Assembly: GCA_963711675.1 (NCBI GenBank)
Contig: CAVQFB010000002.1
Location: forward strand, 1 to 64,000
DNA length: 64,000 nt
Direction of reading: 5' to 3'
From: CAVQFB01 sp963711675
Lineage (GTDB): Bacteria; Acidobacteriota; Terriglobia; Terriglobales; Acidobacteriaceae
In this document: one piece after another, positions 8,715 to 17,241 of the stretch
Layout: each line of letters starts with the position of its first letter
How positions within the stretch are numbered: position 1 is the stretch's first letter
Translations under genes and position numbers: made by a program
The notes under the pieces: generated by a model
The model's database searches: none
Told to the model about the DNA's origin: nothing
What the model saw: the letters and a program-made list of their open reading frames with translations, nothing else

Positions 8715-10330
8715 TGGTGCGCTCCTTGTGGACCTTGCGACGTGCTTAACACTCCCGCCGGTGTGTGGCTGTAAAGCGCGACGGTAATCAAGTCTTCTCC
8801 GGGAAACTCATGTTTATCCACCATCCGGTACGTCTCGCCGAGGGTCGATTGGATGGTGGCTGAGGCCTGAGGGTTGATCGAATCGATGTGCAGGATGAGC
8901 CACACGCGTTCGTGACCCGAAGCGACCTCCTGCACCTCAGTGCGGGTTACGGGCTGCCAGACTGGAGGCGGGTACAGCACTTCGGGCGCGGGTGTTGTCT
9001 TGTGCTGGCTTTCTTCGGCACGGTGAATGTAATAACGATAGCAATACGTATTCGGCAGGAAAAACACGGCGCCGTCACCGGGGTTCTGGTGTTCCAGGAT
9101 GTAGTTCACTGCCGAGCGCCAATCGCTGGTTTCGTTGGCCAAGTTGGCAAAATATTTCTGAGTGCCCCATAGGGACAAAGTCATCAGCAGAAAGAAAGCG
9201 ACCGCCGCTGCCCAGCGCTTCACGGCCGTCATCTGGTACAGATTGATCAGTCCACGTGCAGCGAGGATGACCAGCGCCGGAACACAAATGACCATGTAGC
9301 GTGGATTGAAGAGCGGCTTGATGGGAGAAACCGCGAGTGTGAGCAGAGGAAGCAAAAGCAGCCAAAGGAGACTAAGACGCAACGCCCAGATTTCTTTCGG
9401 TAGCCGCTTGACCCCGGCCGGCTTCAGGAATGCTAAGCCGCAAAGGGAGAGATAAACGACCACCAACAAGACACCGCCCTGGCCGGTCAGTAACTTCAGG
9501 AATTCATAAATGTCGGCGAGCGAGGGTTGCGCGATCCAGGCGAGCTGATCCGAGTGTTGCAGGATCACAAAGGCCGCCATCGGTTCACAGAGGAACGCAA
9601 ACACAGCGGCGCTCGCGATGATCGTTGGGAGTTGAACCCGGTAAGGCTTGGGAAAAGCGATCGCTAGCGCGTGCGCTGCCAGCACCAGGAAGGCGAAAAT
9701 GTGAGTGTAGATGCAAAGCGCCGCCATGGCAGAAAATGCGAGCCAATAGCTGATTTTCGAGTTCGATTCCAAGGCAGCAACGAGGGCGTAGGTCGTCAAG
9801 ACCAGCAGCAGGATCAACAAACTGTAGGCTCGAGTCTCCTGGGACCAGTGGATGTGAAAGCTGTGCACGCTAAACAAGGCTGCAGCGATCAGTCCGGTGG
9901 GCCGGTCGAAGAGGCGCACCCCGAGCAGATATATCGCAGGTATGGTGAGGACGCCAAACAGCACCGACAGGCTGCGAACCGCGAACTCGCTGTCGCCCAG
10001 GCGGATCCATCCGTGCAGCAAAAAGTAGTAGAAGGCCATGTTGCCCTGGTAGCCCCAGAGCACCTTGAGAAAAGGCCGCCAGGACAGGGAAGCGAAGGTG
10101 ACGCTGGCCGCCTCATCAATCCACATACTCCGGACCGCCAGCAGGTGGAGGCGCAACGCCGCGCCAATCACGGTGATGAGGCCCAAGAGTGCGGCTGAGC
10201 GCGCGGGCGTCAGGACGGGCGCCGATCCGGTGGCCCGCACAGCTCGATTCATGGGAGAGTTCACCCGCTGCGGGGAATCGTCTGCCTGCTGATCCATTTT
10301 CGGAATATCAACGTTGGATTTCACTGTCAT
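8711..10330 (-). CDS. GT39/ArnT-type membrane glycosyltransferase
   Basis: A 539-residue integral membrane protein with about ten hydrophobic helices. The first extracytoplasmic loop carries SMWIDEAASV, the acidic motif of the PMT_2/ArnT family, and SQETRAYSLL follows, another hallmark. Enzymes of this family move a sugar from a polyprenyl-phosphate donor to a protein or lipid on the outer face of the membrane. The last ~130 residues are a soluble domain. It starts with AAGG seven bases from the ATG and overlaps the copper-oxidase gene by 4 bases (ATGA), tying it to that secreted protein. Glycosylation of the neighbouring secreted proteins is a reasonable but untested idea. Confidence 0.85.
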   Translation of the reverse strand: MTVKSNVDIPKMDQQADDSPQRVNSPMNRAVRATGSAPVLTPARSAALLGLITVIGAALRLHLLAVRSMWIDEAASVTFASLSWRPFLKVLWGYQGNMAFYYFLLHGWIRLGDSEFAVRSLSVLFGVLTIPAIYLLGVRLFDRPTGLIAAALFSVHSFHIHWSQETRAYSLLILLLVLTTYALVAALESNSKISYWLAFSAMAALCIYTHIFAFLVLAAHALAIAFPKPYRVQLPTIIASAAVFAFLCEPMAAFVILQHSDQLAWIAQPSLADIYEFLKLLTGQGGVLLVVVYLSLCGLAFLKPAGVKRLPKEIWALRLSLLWLLLLPLLTLAVSPIKPLFNPRYMVICVPALVILAARGLINLYQMTAVKRWAAAVAFFLLMTLSLWGTQKYFANLANETSDWRSAVNYILEHQNPGDGAVFFLPNTYCYRYYIHRAEESQHKTTPAPEVLYPPPVWQPVTRTEVQEVASGHERVWLILHIDSINPQASATIQSTLGETYRMVDKHEFPGEDLITVALYSHTPAGVLSTSQGPQGAHQ

Positions 10331-12459
10331 GGTTTCGCCTTGAAGGTTGCCATTTGCATGACCCAGAAGCCGCCGCTGTTCGTGGCTGTGGCTGCATAGC
10401 TGCCTGTGCTGGAAACCGTCGCGTCTTCCGCGATGTTGCCGTAGATGTTGACCACGCGAGTAGTGAACCCGGAACCTGGTGCCGTGAAAGCGACACCGGT
10501 GGTTGAGCCCGCACCGAAAATCAACTCGTTGGCCGAATTCGTGGTGGCAGAACCGCTGCTCGCGTTAGTTCCGTTGCCAGTCGCGGCCGCTGAGACATCC
10601 AGCGGGCTCGACGGATCGAGTCCGCTGTACTCCAGAATTCGCACGTCGGGATAGGCCGCCGCCTGGTTGAATTTGACCGTGACCGTATTGCTGCCGACGA
10701 CGATGTTCTTGGCATAGTAAATGGCCTGCTGCAGGCCGGTGTTGGAGGTGGGGCCAACGGCCTTGGTGTAGGTATTGCCCTTGCTGTCAGTGACTGAGGT
10801 GATCGAAGAGGTATTGTCGCCCCAACCGATGGCTACGAGGTTCAGATTGCCGGCAGTCTGCGCATTTGTGTAGGCGACTGAGACGGAGGTATTAGAAGAC
10901 TGGATCGTGCTTGGTCCAGAATTCACCTGCACAAAGCTGATCGTTCCACTTGAGCTGGTGTAGGTGTATCCGTTGGTCAGTGTCCCGACTCCGCCATTGG
11001 TGTTGGTGACCACCACATTCACGGTTCCGGCCGCATGAGCCGGAGTCGTGGCAGTAATCGAGGTGCTGCTTACCACGTTGACATTGGTAGCCGCCGTTCC
11101 GCCAAAAGTGACGGTCGCGCCCGAGGCGAAGTTTGTGCCGGTAATCGTGACTGCAGTGCCCCCGTTGATGGTGCCGGAGTTCGGCGAGACGGAGGTCACG
11201 GTCGGCGGTGGCGCGCCGGAGCCGCTGCCGCGGAAGGTAGCCATCTGCATGACCCAGTTACCGCCGCTGTTGGTGGCGGTGGCCGCGTAGCTGCCGGTGG
11301 TGGATACGATCTCGTCTTCTGCCAGGCTACCGTAAATGTTGGAGATACGCGTGGTGAATCCGGGGCCGGGGGCAGTCAAAGCCACGCCGGCAGTCGTGCC
11401 GGTACCGAAAATCAATTCGTTCGCCGCCGTCGTCGTTGCGGCGCCGCTGTTGGCATTGGTTCCGTTTCCGGAAGCAGCCGCGGTAACATCCAGAGGATTG
11501 GTAGGATCCAGACCGTTGTACTCCAGGATGCGCACATCCGGATAAGCCGCTGCCTGGTTGAACTTGACAGTCACCGTATTGCTGCCGGCGACGATGTTCT
11601 TCGCGTAGTAGATGGATTGCTGTACTCCGGTGATGGAGGTGGGACCGACGGCCTTGGTGTAGGTATTGCCCTTGCTGTCGGTGACCGAGGCCACGGAAGA
11701 GGTAGTGTCACCCCAACCCACCGCCACAACGTTCAGGTTACCCGCGGTCTGTGCGTTGGTGTAAGCGACCGATACAGAGCTGTTGGTTGGCTGAATCGTT
11801 GGCGGTCCCGAGTTCGCCTGCACGAAGTTGATGCCCGGAGGCGGAGGGTTTCCGGAGCTGTTCAGTTGGATGAAGCTGGCCACGGAAGGCACGCCGCTGC
11901 TGTTGAGCAGAAAGAGCATGTAGTATCCCGGCGGGGCGATGTTCGAGTTCGGCGGCGACGTGACCGTCAGGCTTCCACTTCCGGCAGTGAACGACATCCC
12001 CACTAGCCGCTGGTCCATGTCGAAAGCATGTGTGACCGCGCCGTCCCGCATCAGAACCACCGAGGTAATGCTTGCGGCATCGGGAGTTTGAACGGTGAAA
12101 GGCGTGGCGTAGGTAATGCTGCTGGGAGCGCTAGTGATGGTTGGACGCGTGGCTAGTTTCCCGTTGGAGTTGAACAGGTAGGCGGGCTGATAGATCTCGA
12201 TGTGCGGCTCGTAACTGCCACGTGTAGGGTTTCCACCGGCGAAGAGCACGGTTGCGTCGGGCAGGAGCAGGGATATCGAGTGATAGAGCCGGGGATATGC
12301 GTTCTTCCCGGCGGATGAAAACGTGCTTGTCGCTGGATCGTATAGATCGGCGTTGTAACTGGCGCTGTTGACATCTTCGTCGTTGATCGAGCCACCCAGA
12401 GCCAAAACCTTGCCACTAGGGAGAAGCGTGGCATTCATTTCGATTCGAGCCTCGGACAT
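10327..12459 (-). CDS. Copper radical oxidase-like protein, C-terminal part with repeats
   Basis: A 710-residue frame continuing the 12435-13364 frame after a one-base slip. It holds the last Kelch blades with YPRLYHS, matching the Tyr-His copper ligands of the galactose/glyoxal oxidase family. The early-set (DUF1929-like) domain follows with VTHAFDMDQR, matching the third-ligand His. After that come one ~205-residue module (FVQANSGPP... to WVMQMATF), an IPT/TIG domain (TVTSVSPNSGTINGGTAVTI), and a second near-identical module to the C-terminus. The annotated start MSEARIEM is internal; the natural reading before it is ASPAWKPGPN in this frame. The tail repeats are probably for attachment to the cell surface or the EPS matrix. 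Confidence 0.8.
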   Translation of the reverse strand: MSEARIEMNATLLPSGKVLALGGSINDEDVNSASYNADLYDPATSTFSSAGKNAYPRLYHSISLLLPDATVLFAGGNPTRGSYEPHIEIYQPAYLFNSNGKLATRPTITSAPSSITYATPFTVQTPDAASITSVVLMRDGAVTHAFDMDQRLVGMSFTAGSGSLTVTSPPNSNIAPPGYYMLFLLNSSGVPSVASFIQLNSSGNPPPPGINFVQANSGPPTIQPTNSSVSVAYTNAQTAGNLNVVAVGWGDTTSSVASVTDSKGNTYTKAVGPTSITGVQQSIYYAKNIVAGSNTVTVKFNQAAAYPDVRILEYNGLDPTNPLDVTAAASGNGTNANSGAATTTAANELIFGTGTTAGVALTAPGPGFTTRISNIYGSLAEDEIVSTTGSYAATATNSGGNWVMQMATFRGSGSGAPPPTVTSVSPNSGTINGGTAVTITGTNFASGATVTFGGTAATNVNVVSSTSITATTPAHAAGTVNVVVTNTNGGVGTLTNGYTYTSSSGTISFVQVNSGPSTIQSSNTSVSVAYTNAQTAGNLNLVAIGWGDNTSSITSVTDSKGNTYTKAVGPTSNTGLQQAIYYAKNIVVGSNTVTVKFNQAAAYPDVRILEYSGLDPSSPLDVSAAATGNGTNASSGSATTNSANELIFGAGSTTGVAFTAPGSGFTTRVVNIYGNIAEDATVSSTGSYAATATNSGGFWVMQMATFKAKP
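10330..10942 (-). repeat. Surface repeat module, copy 2
   Basis: Encodes the C-terminal ~200-residue module of the oxidase (FVQVNSGPSTIQSS... to WVMQMATF). It is very similar in DNA and protein to 11218-11836. Related, more diverged modules occur in the surface proteins at 3910-6689 and 21032-24445. Confidence 0.8.
11218..11836 (-). repeat. Surface repeat module, copy 1
   Basis: Encodes the first ~200-residue module of the oxidase (FVQANSGPPTIQPT... to WVMQMATF). An IPT/TIG domain separates it from copy 2. The close DNA similarity suggests a recent internal duplication or gene conversion. Confidence 0.8.
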
Positions 12460-13364
12460 GTTCGGGCCGGGTTTCCATGCGGGCGAGGCGCCCCCAAATC
12501 GATGAGTTCGGTGGTGGCGGTGCCCGGGTTGCCTCCGCCCATAATGAACACTCGGGGATCATAGTTATTGGCCGGTGTCAGAGGCAGCAAGACAGACGAG
12601 CCGTAGGTTCGTGTGATCCCGTAATACGTGTTGGCCACCGTGGTCCAGTTCTGATTCGAAGGGTCAAACAGGCGAGTGGTGGGCGTCTCCCCTGAGTAGA
12701 AGACCTTGCCGTTAGGCAATACGCTCATGCGGGGATAAAGGGGAGGAGTCCAAGATGCGATGTATTGCGGGCTCCAGCCTGAACCTACCGTATAGATCTC
12801 CACTGCCGTGTTGGTGATCTCTCCGTTTTCATCAAATCCCGAGAAGGTCATTACCCGGCCGTCGGGAAGTGTGGTGACGGTGGGATACCAGCGGCCGTGC
12901 GCCATGTTTTGGACATTGGTGAAGGTGTTGGTGGATGGATCGAAAATTGAAGAAGTCAATGCCCCATGAAAGGGGTCGTATTGCAGCGTGCCGCCGTTGA
13001 TGAAGGCGCGCCCATCGGGCAGCACGATCATGCCATTGCAGAACATGTCCCAATTGACTGAAAACTGGGTGATATTTCCAGTTGCGGGGTCCAGAAGAAG
13101 TGCACCAGAATTGTTGGCAGGACCATACGGCGGTCCGGAAGGGCAACCGGGCTGGGACGATGGACAGTTTCCCGAACCGGCAACGATGAGCACCTTGCCG
13201 TTGTGCAGAAGCGCGGCATGAATCGGGTTGATGGGCATCGTATAGGACTTTGTGTTCCATTGTCCGTATAGGTTTGCCTGGCCCATCGCCAACGGGGCTA
13301 TGGCACTCAGCAGTATCGCCACCGCAAGCGTGGTCAGGCCCAAAGACGCCGATATTCGCTTCAT
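12435..13364 (-). CDS. Copper radical oxidase-like (galactose/glyoxal oxidase, AA5) N-terminal part
   Basis: The start is placed at 13364 (MKRISASLG), with AGGAG eight bases upstream; the open frame to 13523 lacks such a site. A Sec signal peptide (LAVAILLSAIAPLAMGQ) is followed by Kelch repeats. NWDMFC places Cys109 where the Tyr-Cys cofactor cysteine of galactose/glyoxal oxidases lies, and MAHGRWYPT places Tyr160 as its partner. With YHS and the later His in the next frame, all expected copper and radical residues are present. The frame breaks in a five-base G/C run at 12491-12495; one more base would continue the blade. This family oxidises primary alcohols or aldehydes to give H2O2; Streptomyces GlxA works with a glycan synthase. 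EPS oxidation or cross-linking is the inferred role. Confidence 0.8.
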   Translation of the reverse strand: MKRISASLGLTTLAVAILLSAIAPLAMGQANLYGQWNTKSYTMPINPIHAALLHNGKVLIVAGSGNCPSSQPGCPSGPPYGPANNSGALLLDPATGNITQFSVNWDMFCNGMIVLPDGRAFINGGTLQYDPFHGALTSSIFDPSTNTFTNVQNMAHGRWYPTVTTLPDGRVMTFSGFDENGEITNTAVEIYTVGSGWSPQYIASWTPPLYPRMSVLPNGKVFYSGETPTTRLFDPSNQNWTTVANTYYGITRTYGSSVLLPLTPANNYDPRVFIMGGGNPGTATTELIDLGAPRPHGNPARTCPRLESK

Positions 13365-13536
13365 AGCACGACTCCTATCCACAGAACTGGGTCTGACTTG
13401 TCCTTTAGAGTTGAGATCAGCGCACACTCGGCCCGCCTTGGTCTCGTTCGAACCTTCACAAATGTCCGAGGCAGCGAGATACGTCAGGAAAGGGGAGAGG
13501 GATTGGATCAATTGGAGGAGCAACCCTGACGCGGAT

Positions 13537-14352
13537 CTAGAATATCATCTTCCTGCAATAAAAAGCTTCCGCGTATTTTCCGGCGGCAGATTCCACGCCC
13601 CTCAGCCGCATGAGAGCCCGAAGCGTATCTTCCGTGAGCCAGTGCTTCTGTATCTGGGTCTGATAGACGTCCAGAATGTGCTGAACCTTCTTGTCGCAAA
13701 CCTGTTCGCTCAGGCGCACAAAAAAGTTGGGCTGTCCCAAGTCCCCGTCATACTTTGGGATCTCGTACTCGAGGATTAATTCTTTGCGGAAGGTGTTCCA
13801 GGTAAGGTCCGAAACCACACGATGGTCCTGGTGGCGGTCGTCGCGATAGTGGGTCAGGACGAGATCGGGAGAGACTTGTTTCTTGAGGGCTTCAAAGTAC
13901 TCCTTGATTTCAGTACCGGTATAGGGGAAAAAACCGTCCCGAAAACTCTCCACCAGCACTGTTTTCTTGCGCGCCCTCTTCAGAAACAATTCTGCGCCTT
14001 TAAGCGCTTCCTTCTTCCGCTTGCTGTTGGAGCTTAAGACCACCCAGTAGAATTCCAGATCCTCATGCTCTTTCAGCAAACGCAGAATAGTGCCGCCACA
14101 ACCGATCTCGATGTCGTCGGCGTGTGCGCCCAGGCACAAAATCTTCTTTGTCGAGTGGATGCGGTCAGAAAAGTTCAAGAGTGCACGAAGAAACCGAAAT
14201 GTTTTGCTGCGTCGTATTAATGATCCGCTGCTGATTGCACGAATGACCCGCGGCTGCTCAATCGACCCGGTGAAGCGATTAGACTCGTGACTTCGAGGTT
14301 TCGCGGAGATCGATAGTCGCCGTATCGATGGTTGCGGTGCCTTTTTCCCCAA
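13537..14352 (-). CDS. PIG-L/LmbE family deacetylase
   Basis: A 271-residue protein of the zinc-dependent LmbE/PIG-L family, which removes acetyl groups from N-acetylglucosaminyl or similar amines. The zinc motif appears as GAHADDIEIGCGG (around residues 75-87) and the downstream HYRDDRHQDHR holds the second His set. The ~65 residues before the domain are basic and unassigned, and the ATG at 14352 overlaps the rfbG end by 74 bases, so a shorter non-ATG start is possible. It is next to the CDP-sugar genes, which suggests deacetylation of an amino sugar intermediate or of the growing EPS unit. Confidence 0.85.
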   Translation of the reverse strand: MGKKAPQPSIRRLSISAKPRSHESNRFTGSIEQPRVIRAISSGSLIRRSKTFRFLRALLNFSDRIHSTKKILCLGAHADDIEIGCGGTILRLLKEHEDLEFYWVVLSSNSKRKKEALKGAELFLKRARKKTVLVESFRDGFFPYTGTEIKEYFEALKKQVSPDLVLTHYRDDRHQDHRVVSDLTWNTFRKELILEYEIPKYDGDLGQPNFFVRLSEQVCDKKVQHILDVYQTQIQKHWLTEDTLRALMRLRGVESAAGKYAEAFYCRKMIF

Positions 14353-15328
14353 AAAACTCTCGATACCAGAGGATGGTCTCTATCAGCCCTTGCTCCAGAT
14401 CGTAGTTTGGCGCCCATCCCAATAGATTTCTCGCCTTCTGCGAATCCAATGACTGGTCCTTGATCTCCTTCTGGGCGTCATTGCGAATGATGGGCTGCAA
14501 GTCAGTACGCCCCATCAGGCGGAGAAGGGCAAGAGTCAACTCCATGACCGTAACACGGCTTTCGAGCCCGAAGTTGAACGCCTGTCCCCTAATGTTATCT
14601 TCCGTCGTCCTGGTAGCCAGCAGCAGATACGCATTCACAACGTCGGAGACGAATATAAAGTCGCGGGTGTAGTTGCCGTCGCTCCGCAATACCGGCCTCT
14701 GGTTCGAGAGAACACTTCGAATCACGCCCGGCACAAGCTGGCTCCAGTTAAGATCGCCGCCGCCGTAAACATTTCCGCAGCGGGTAATGGCGACCGGGAG
14801 CCCATAGCTCCAGGCGTAAGTGAGGGCGATCATGTCCGGACAACTCTTGCTGACGTCGTAGGGGTGCCGGCCTTGAAGAGGCATGTCTTCCGTGTACGGC
14901 AGACGCTCCGCCTCGCCATATGCCTTGTCGCTGCTGGCCACCACGACACGCTGCACGATGTCGGGGTGGACACGGCAAGCTTCCAGAAGATTGTAGGTTC
15001 CCCGGATGTTGGCCTCAAAGGTTGGGAGCGGACTACGCAAAGCCGGACCGACCAGGGTCTGCGCGCCAAGATGGAACACGGTGTCCGTCTCATGCTCATT
15101 GATCGCCCGCTCTAACGTGGCATAATCCTCCAGAGCCCCGTTCAGCACGCGGGTGCGATGGATGTCACCGCTGCTGATGAGTTGACTTTGCGGGTCCGCG
15201 TCGCGAACGAGCACCGCGACATACGCGCCTTGTTCCAGCAAGCGCCTCACGAGCCATGATCCAATAAATCCTGTGGCTCCAGTTACGAAAACTCTGTGGT
15301 CCTTCCAGTTCCAGTCACCGCTAAACAT
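14279..15328 (-). CDS. rfbG: NAD-dependent nucleotide-sugar dehydratase, probable CDP-glucose 4,6-dehydratase
   Basis: An extended SDR of about 349 residues with the NAD site GATGFIGSW, the Tyr-Lys pair in HPYDVSKSC, and GNVYGGGDLNWSQLVPG, which favours the CDP-glucose 4,6-dehydratase group. The start at 15328 (MFSGDWNWKDHRVFVTG) is preferred over the ATG at 15373, since AGGA lies eight bases upstream and the usual family N-terminus begins there. It would convert CDP-D-glucose, made by the rfbF product (16292-17161), to CDP-4-keto-6-deoxyglucose. The family also includes GDP- and dTDP-sugar enzymes; the rfbF neighbour supports CDP. Confidence 0.85.
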   Translation of the reverse strand: MFSGDWNWKDHRVFVTGATGFIGSWLVRRLLEQGAYVAVLVRDADPQSQLISSGDIHRTRVLNGALEDYATLERAINEHETDTVFHLGAQTLVGPALRSPLPTFEANIRGTYNLLEACRVHPDIVQRVVVASSDKAYGEAERLPYTEDMPLQGRHPYDVSKSCPDMIALTYAWSYGLPVAITRCGNVYGGGDLNWSQLVPGVIRSVLSNQRPVLRSDGNYTRDFIFVSDVVNAYLLLATRTTEDNIRGQAFNFGLESRVTVMELTLALLRLMGRTDLQPIIRNDAQKEIKDQSLDSQKARNLLGWAPNYDLEQGLIETILWYREFFGEKGTATIDTATIDLRETSKSRV

Positions 15329-15359
15329 GGCACGTCCTGACTTGGGGTAGGATTCGGAA

Positions 15360-16295
15360 TTAATGCGCCACACTCGGGTGCGCTTGCATCCCTAGCGCCC
15401 GCTTGACGAAGCGTTTCAACACATACATCACATCGCCCGTTAACCTTCGGCGATTGTCCCAAACCCATCTCAGCATTTCTACATAGCAAGCGAGCCGCTC
15501 AGTAAACTTAAGCGGTACCCGACGTATACACCGCAAGTACTCAAAGAACTCAGCGAAGTAAGGAAGGATAAGCTTGCCGGCCTGTTCCGGCACAAGGTAG
15601 AGGGGCAATCGATCAAATCTGGTGGGAAAGACATTCAGGGTCCTGTGGGCGTGTTCACGATGCAGGAACAAGTAATCGGGAACCCGATAAAACTTCCCAT
15701 AGAGACCGACCTCAGCCAGCATGATCCGGTCGCCGTCCGGAATCGGCGCGAAAATCACCGTTTTCTTCAATACATCCGTCCGCATGAGTCCGAACTGGCT
15801 TTCGCAGTTGTGATCCATGCGAATCAGCTGCCGGAACCGTTTGTGGGGACGGGGAGAGTCGGCGTCGAGGAATTGCTCCTTTTTGTATAAAGGATTTCCC
15901 TGGGTGTCAATCTCGATGGCCTTGGGGTAGCACAACGCGACATCGGGGTGGGCATCGAGAACTGCTACGTGCTGTTCAAGGAACGACGGCGCCAACTTGT
16001 CATCGTGCGCCAGGTACATGAAATACTCCGCGGAAGAATAACCGACTGCGCGTATGAAATTCCGCGTGACCCCAAGATTCACTTCACTCCGATGAATCTT
16101 AATGCGGGGATCCCTGGCGGCATAATCGCGATAAATTCTCTCCGTGCCATCCGTCGATCCATTGTCAACCATCAATACTTCAAAGTTCTGAAAGGTCTGC
16201 GCAAGTACGGAGTCCAGTGTCTCGGCCAGAAAGTTATCGCCGTTGTAAACCGGGATTGCGATCGTCACTTTAGGTTTGCTGCCATTCATATTCAT
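15360..16295 (-). CDS. Family 2 glycosyltransferase
   Basis: A 311-residue GT-A fold enzyme. The N-terminus VTIAIPVYNGDNFLAETLDS and the VDNGSTDGT strand are classical GT2, and LAHDDK provides the acidic metal-binding motif. No strong transmembrane segment is visible, so it should act at the cytoplasmic face on lipid-linked intermediates. It overlaps the rfbF gene by 4 bases and precedes rfbG, so it probably transfers the CDP-derived sugar or a neighbour residue. The acceptor cannot be predicted. Confidence 0.9.
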   Translation of the reverse strand: MNMNGSKPKVTIAIPVYNGDNFLAETLDSVLAQTFQNFEVLMVDNGSTDGTERIYRDYAARDPRIKIHRSEVNLGVTRNFIRAVGYSSAEYFMYLAHDDKLAPSFLEQHVAVLDAHPDVALCYPKAIEIDTQGNPLYKKEQFLDADSPRPHKRFRQLIRMDHNCESQFGLMRTDVLKKTVIFAPIPDGDRIMLAEVGLYGKFYRVPDYLFLHREHAHRTLNVFPTRFDRLPLYLVPEQAGKLILPYFAEFFEYLRCIRRVPLKFTERLACYVEMLRWVWDNRRRLTGDVMYVLKRFVKRALGMQAHPSVAH

Positions 16296-17161
16296 AATTT
16301 ATGTGCCTCGCTTAACGCGGACGAAATTGAGGCTGAGATTTTGACTGAGGAGGGAGTTTTGTGAGAGTTGTTCGCAGTGTTTTGTCGCTTCCACACTTCC
16401 CAGGGAGCCATATTCTTGCTGTGTAAGTCGTCCAGTTCCTGCTTCTCTTTGAACGTGTCCATGCTTTTCCAGAAACCATCGTAGGCATATCCCATCAGGC
16501 GTTTTTCCTGAATGAGCCTGTGGAATGGTTCCTGTACCAGCTCCTCGCCATCCTTCATGTAGTCAAAAATCGACTGTCTGAAAACGAAATACCCGCCATT
16601 GATCAGAATGCCGCACTGGCCCATGGTCTTGATTTCTTCGATGAGTCCCCCCTGTCCCATCTCGACGTAGTGGCAGGTCAGGCTGGGTCGCACGCAGAGA
16701 AAAGCTCCCGTTTTGTCATCCTGCTCGCGAAAGCGTTCGATGAGATTGGGGAGAGGAAAGTCGGTGACGTTGTCACTATAGTTCGCGAGGAAAGTTTCTT
16801 CTCCCTGGAGATATGGCTCGACGGCCTTCAATCTTTGGCCGATGTTTGCATTCACTCCAGTGTTGACGAAAGTGATAGTCCAATCGTGAATGTCAGAATT
16901 AAAGACCCGCAGATCTTTGCCGCCATTCGAGAGGACGAAGTCGTTGGACATAAATTCGTTGTAGTTGACGAAATAATTCTTGATCACCTCGGCGCGATAA
17001 CCCAGGCAGATAATGAAGTCTTTGTGGCCGAAATGGGCATAGTATTTCATGATGTGCCACAGAATCGGCCGGTCCCCCACGTGGACCATGGGCTTGGGAA
17101 CGTTCTCGCTGGCCTCCCGGATTCTCATTCCCAAACCGCCGCAGAACAATACGACCTTCAT
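16292..17161 (-). CDS. rfbF: Glucose-1-phosphate cytidylyltransferase
   Basis: A 289-residue nucleotidyltransferase. The N-terminal MKVVLFCGGLGMRIREASEN and VPKPMVHVGDRPILWHIMKYY match the RfbF type, as do INGGYFVF and the FWKSMDTFKEKQELD segment near residues 230-245. The enzyme joins CTP and glucose-1-phosphate to CDP-glucose, the entry to CDP-6-deoxy and 3,6-dideoxy sugars. No RfbH-type E1 dehydrase is visible here, so a 3,6-dideoxyhexose is not directly supported. The C-terminal ~30 residues are a Ser/Ala tail beyond the usual domain. It overlaps the GT2 start by 4 bases. Confidence 0.93.
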   Translation of the reverse strand: MKVVLFCGGLGMRIREASENVPKPMVHVGDRPILWHIMKYYAHFGHKDFIICLGYRAEVIKNYFVNYNEFMSNDFVLSNGGKDLRVFNSDIHDWTITFVNTGVNANIGQRLKAVEPYLQGEETFLANYSDNVTDFPLPNLIERFREQDDKTGAFLCVRPSLTCHYVEMGQGGLIEEIKTMGQCGILINGGYFVFRQSIFDYMKDGEELVQEPFHRLIQEKRLMGYAYDGFWKSMDTFKEKQELDDLHSKNMAPWEVWKRQNTANNSHKTPSSVKISASISSALSEAHKL

Positions 17162-17241
17162 TGCAATCCTCCTTGCCGAACTCCATCCGCTTCCCGGAAT
17201 TCGTCAACGCTTGGGTTACGCACTTCTTGAGCACCAGCCAA

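Noticed and set aside
11035..12006. A 323-codon plus-strand frame
   Set aside because: It is antisense to the copper oxidase repeats and is a by-product of their Gly/Thr-rich codon pattern.
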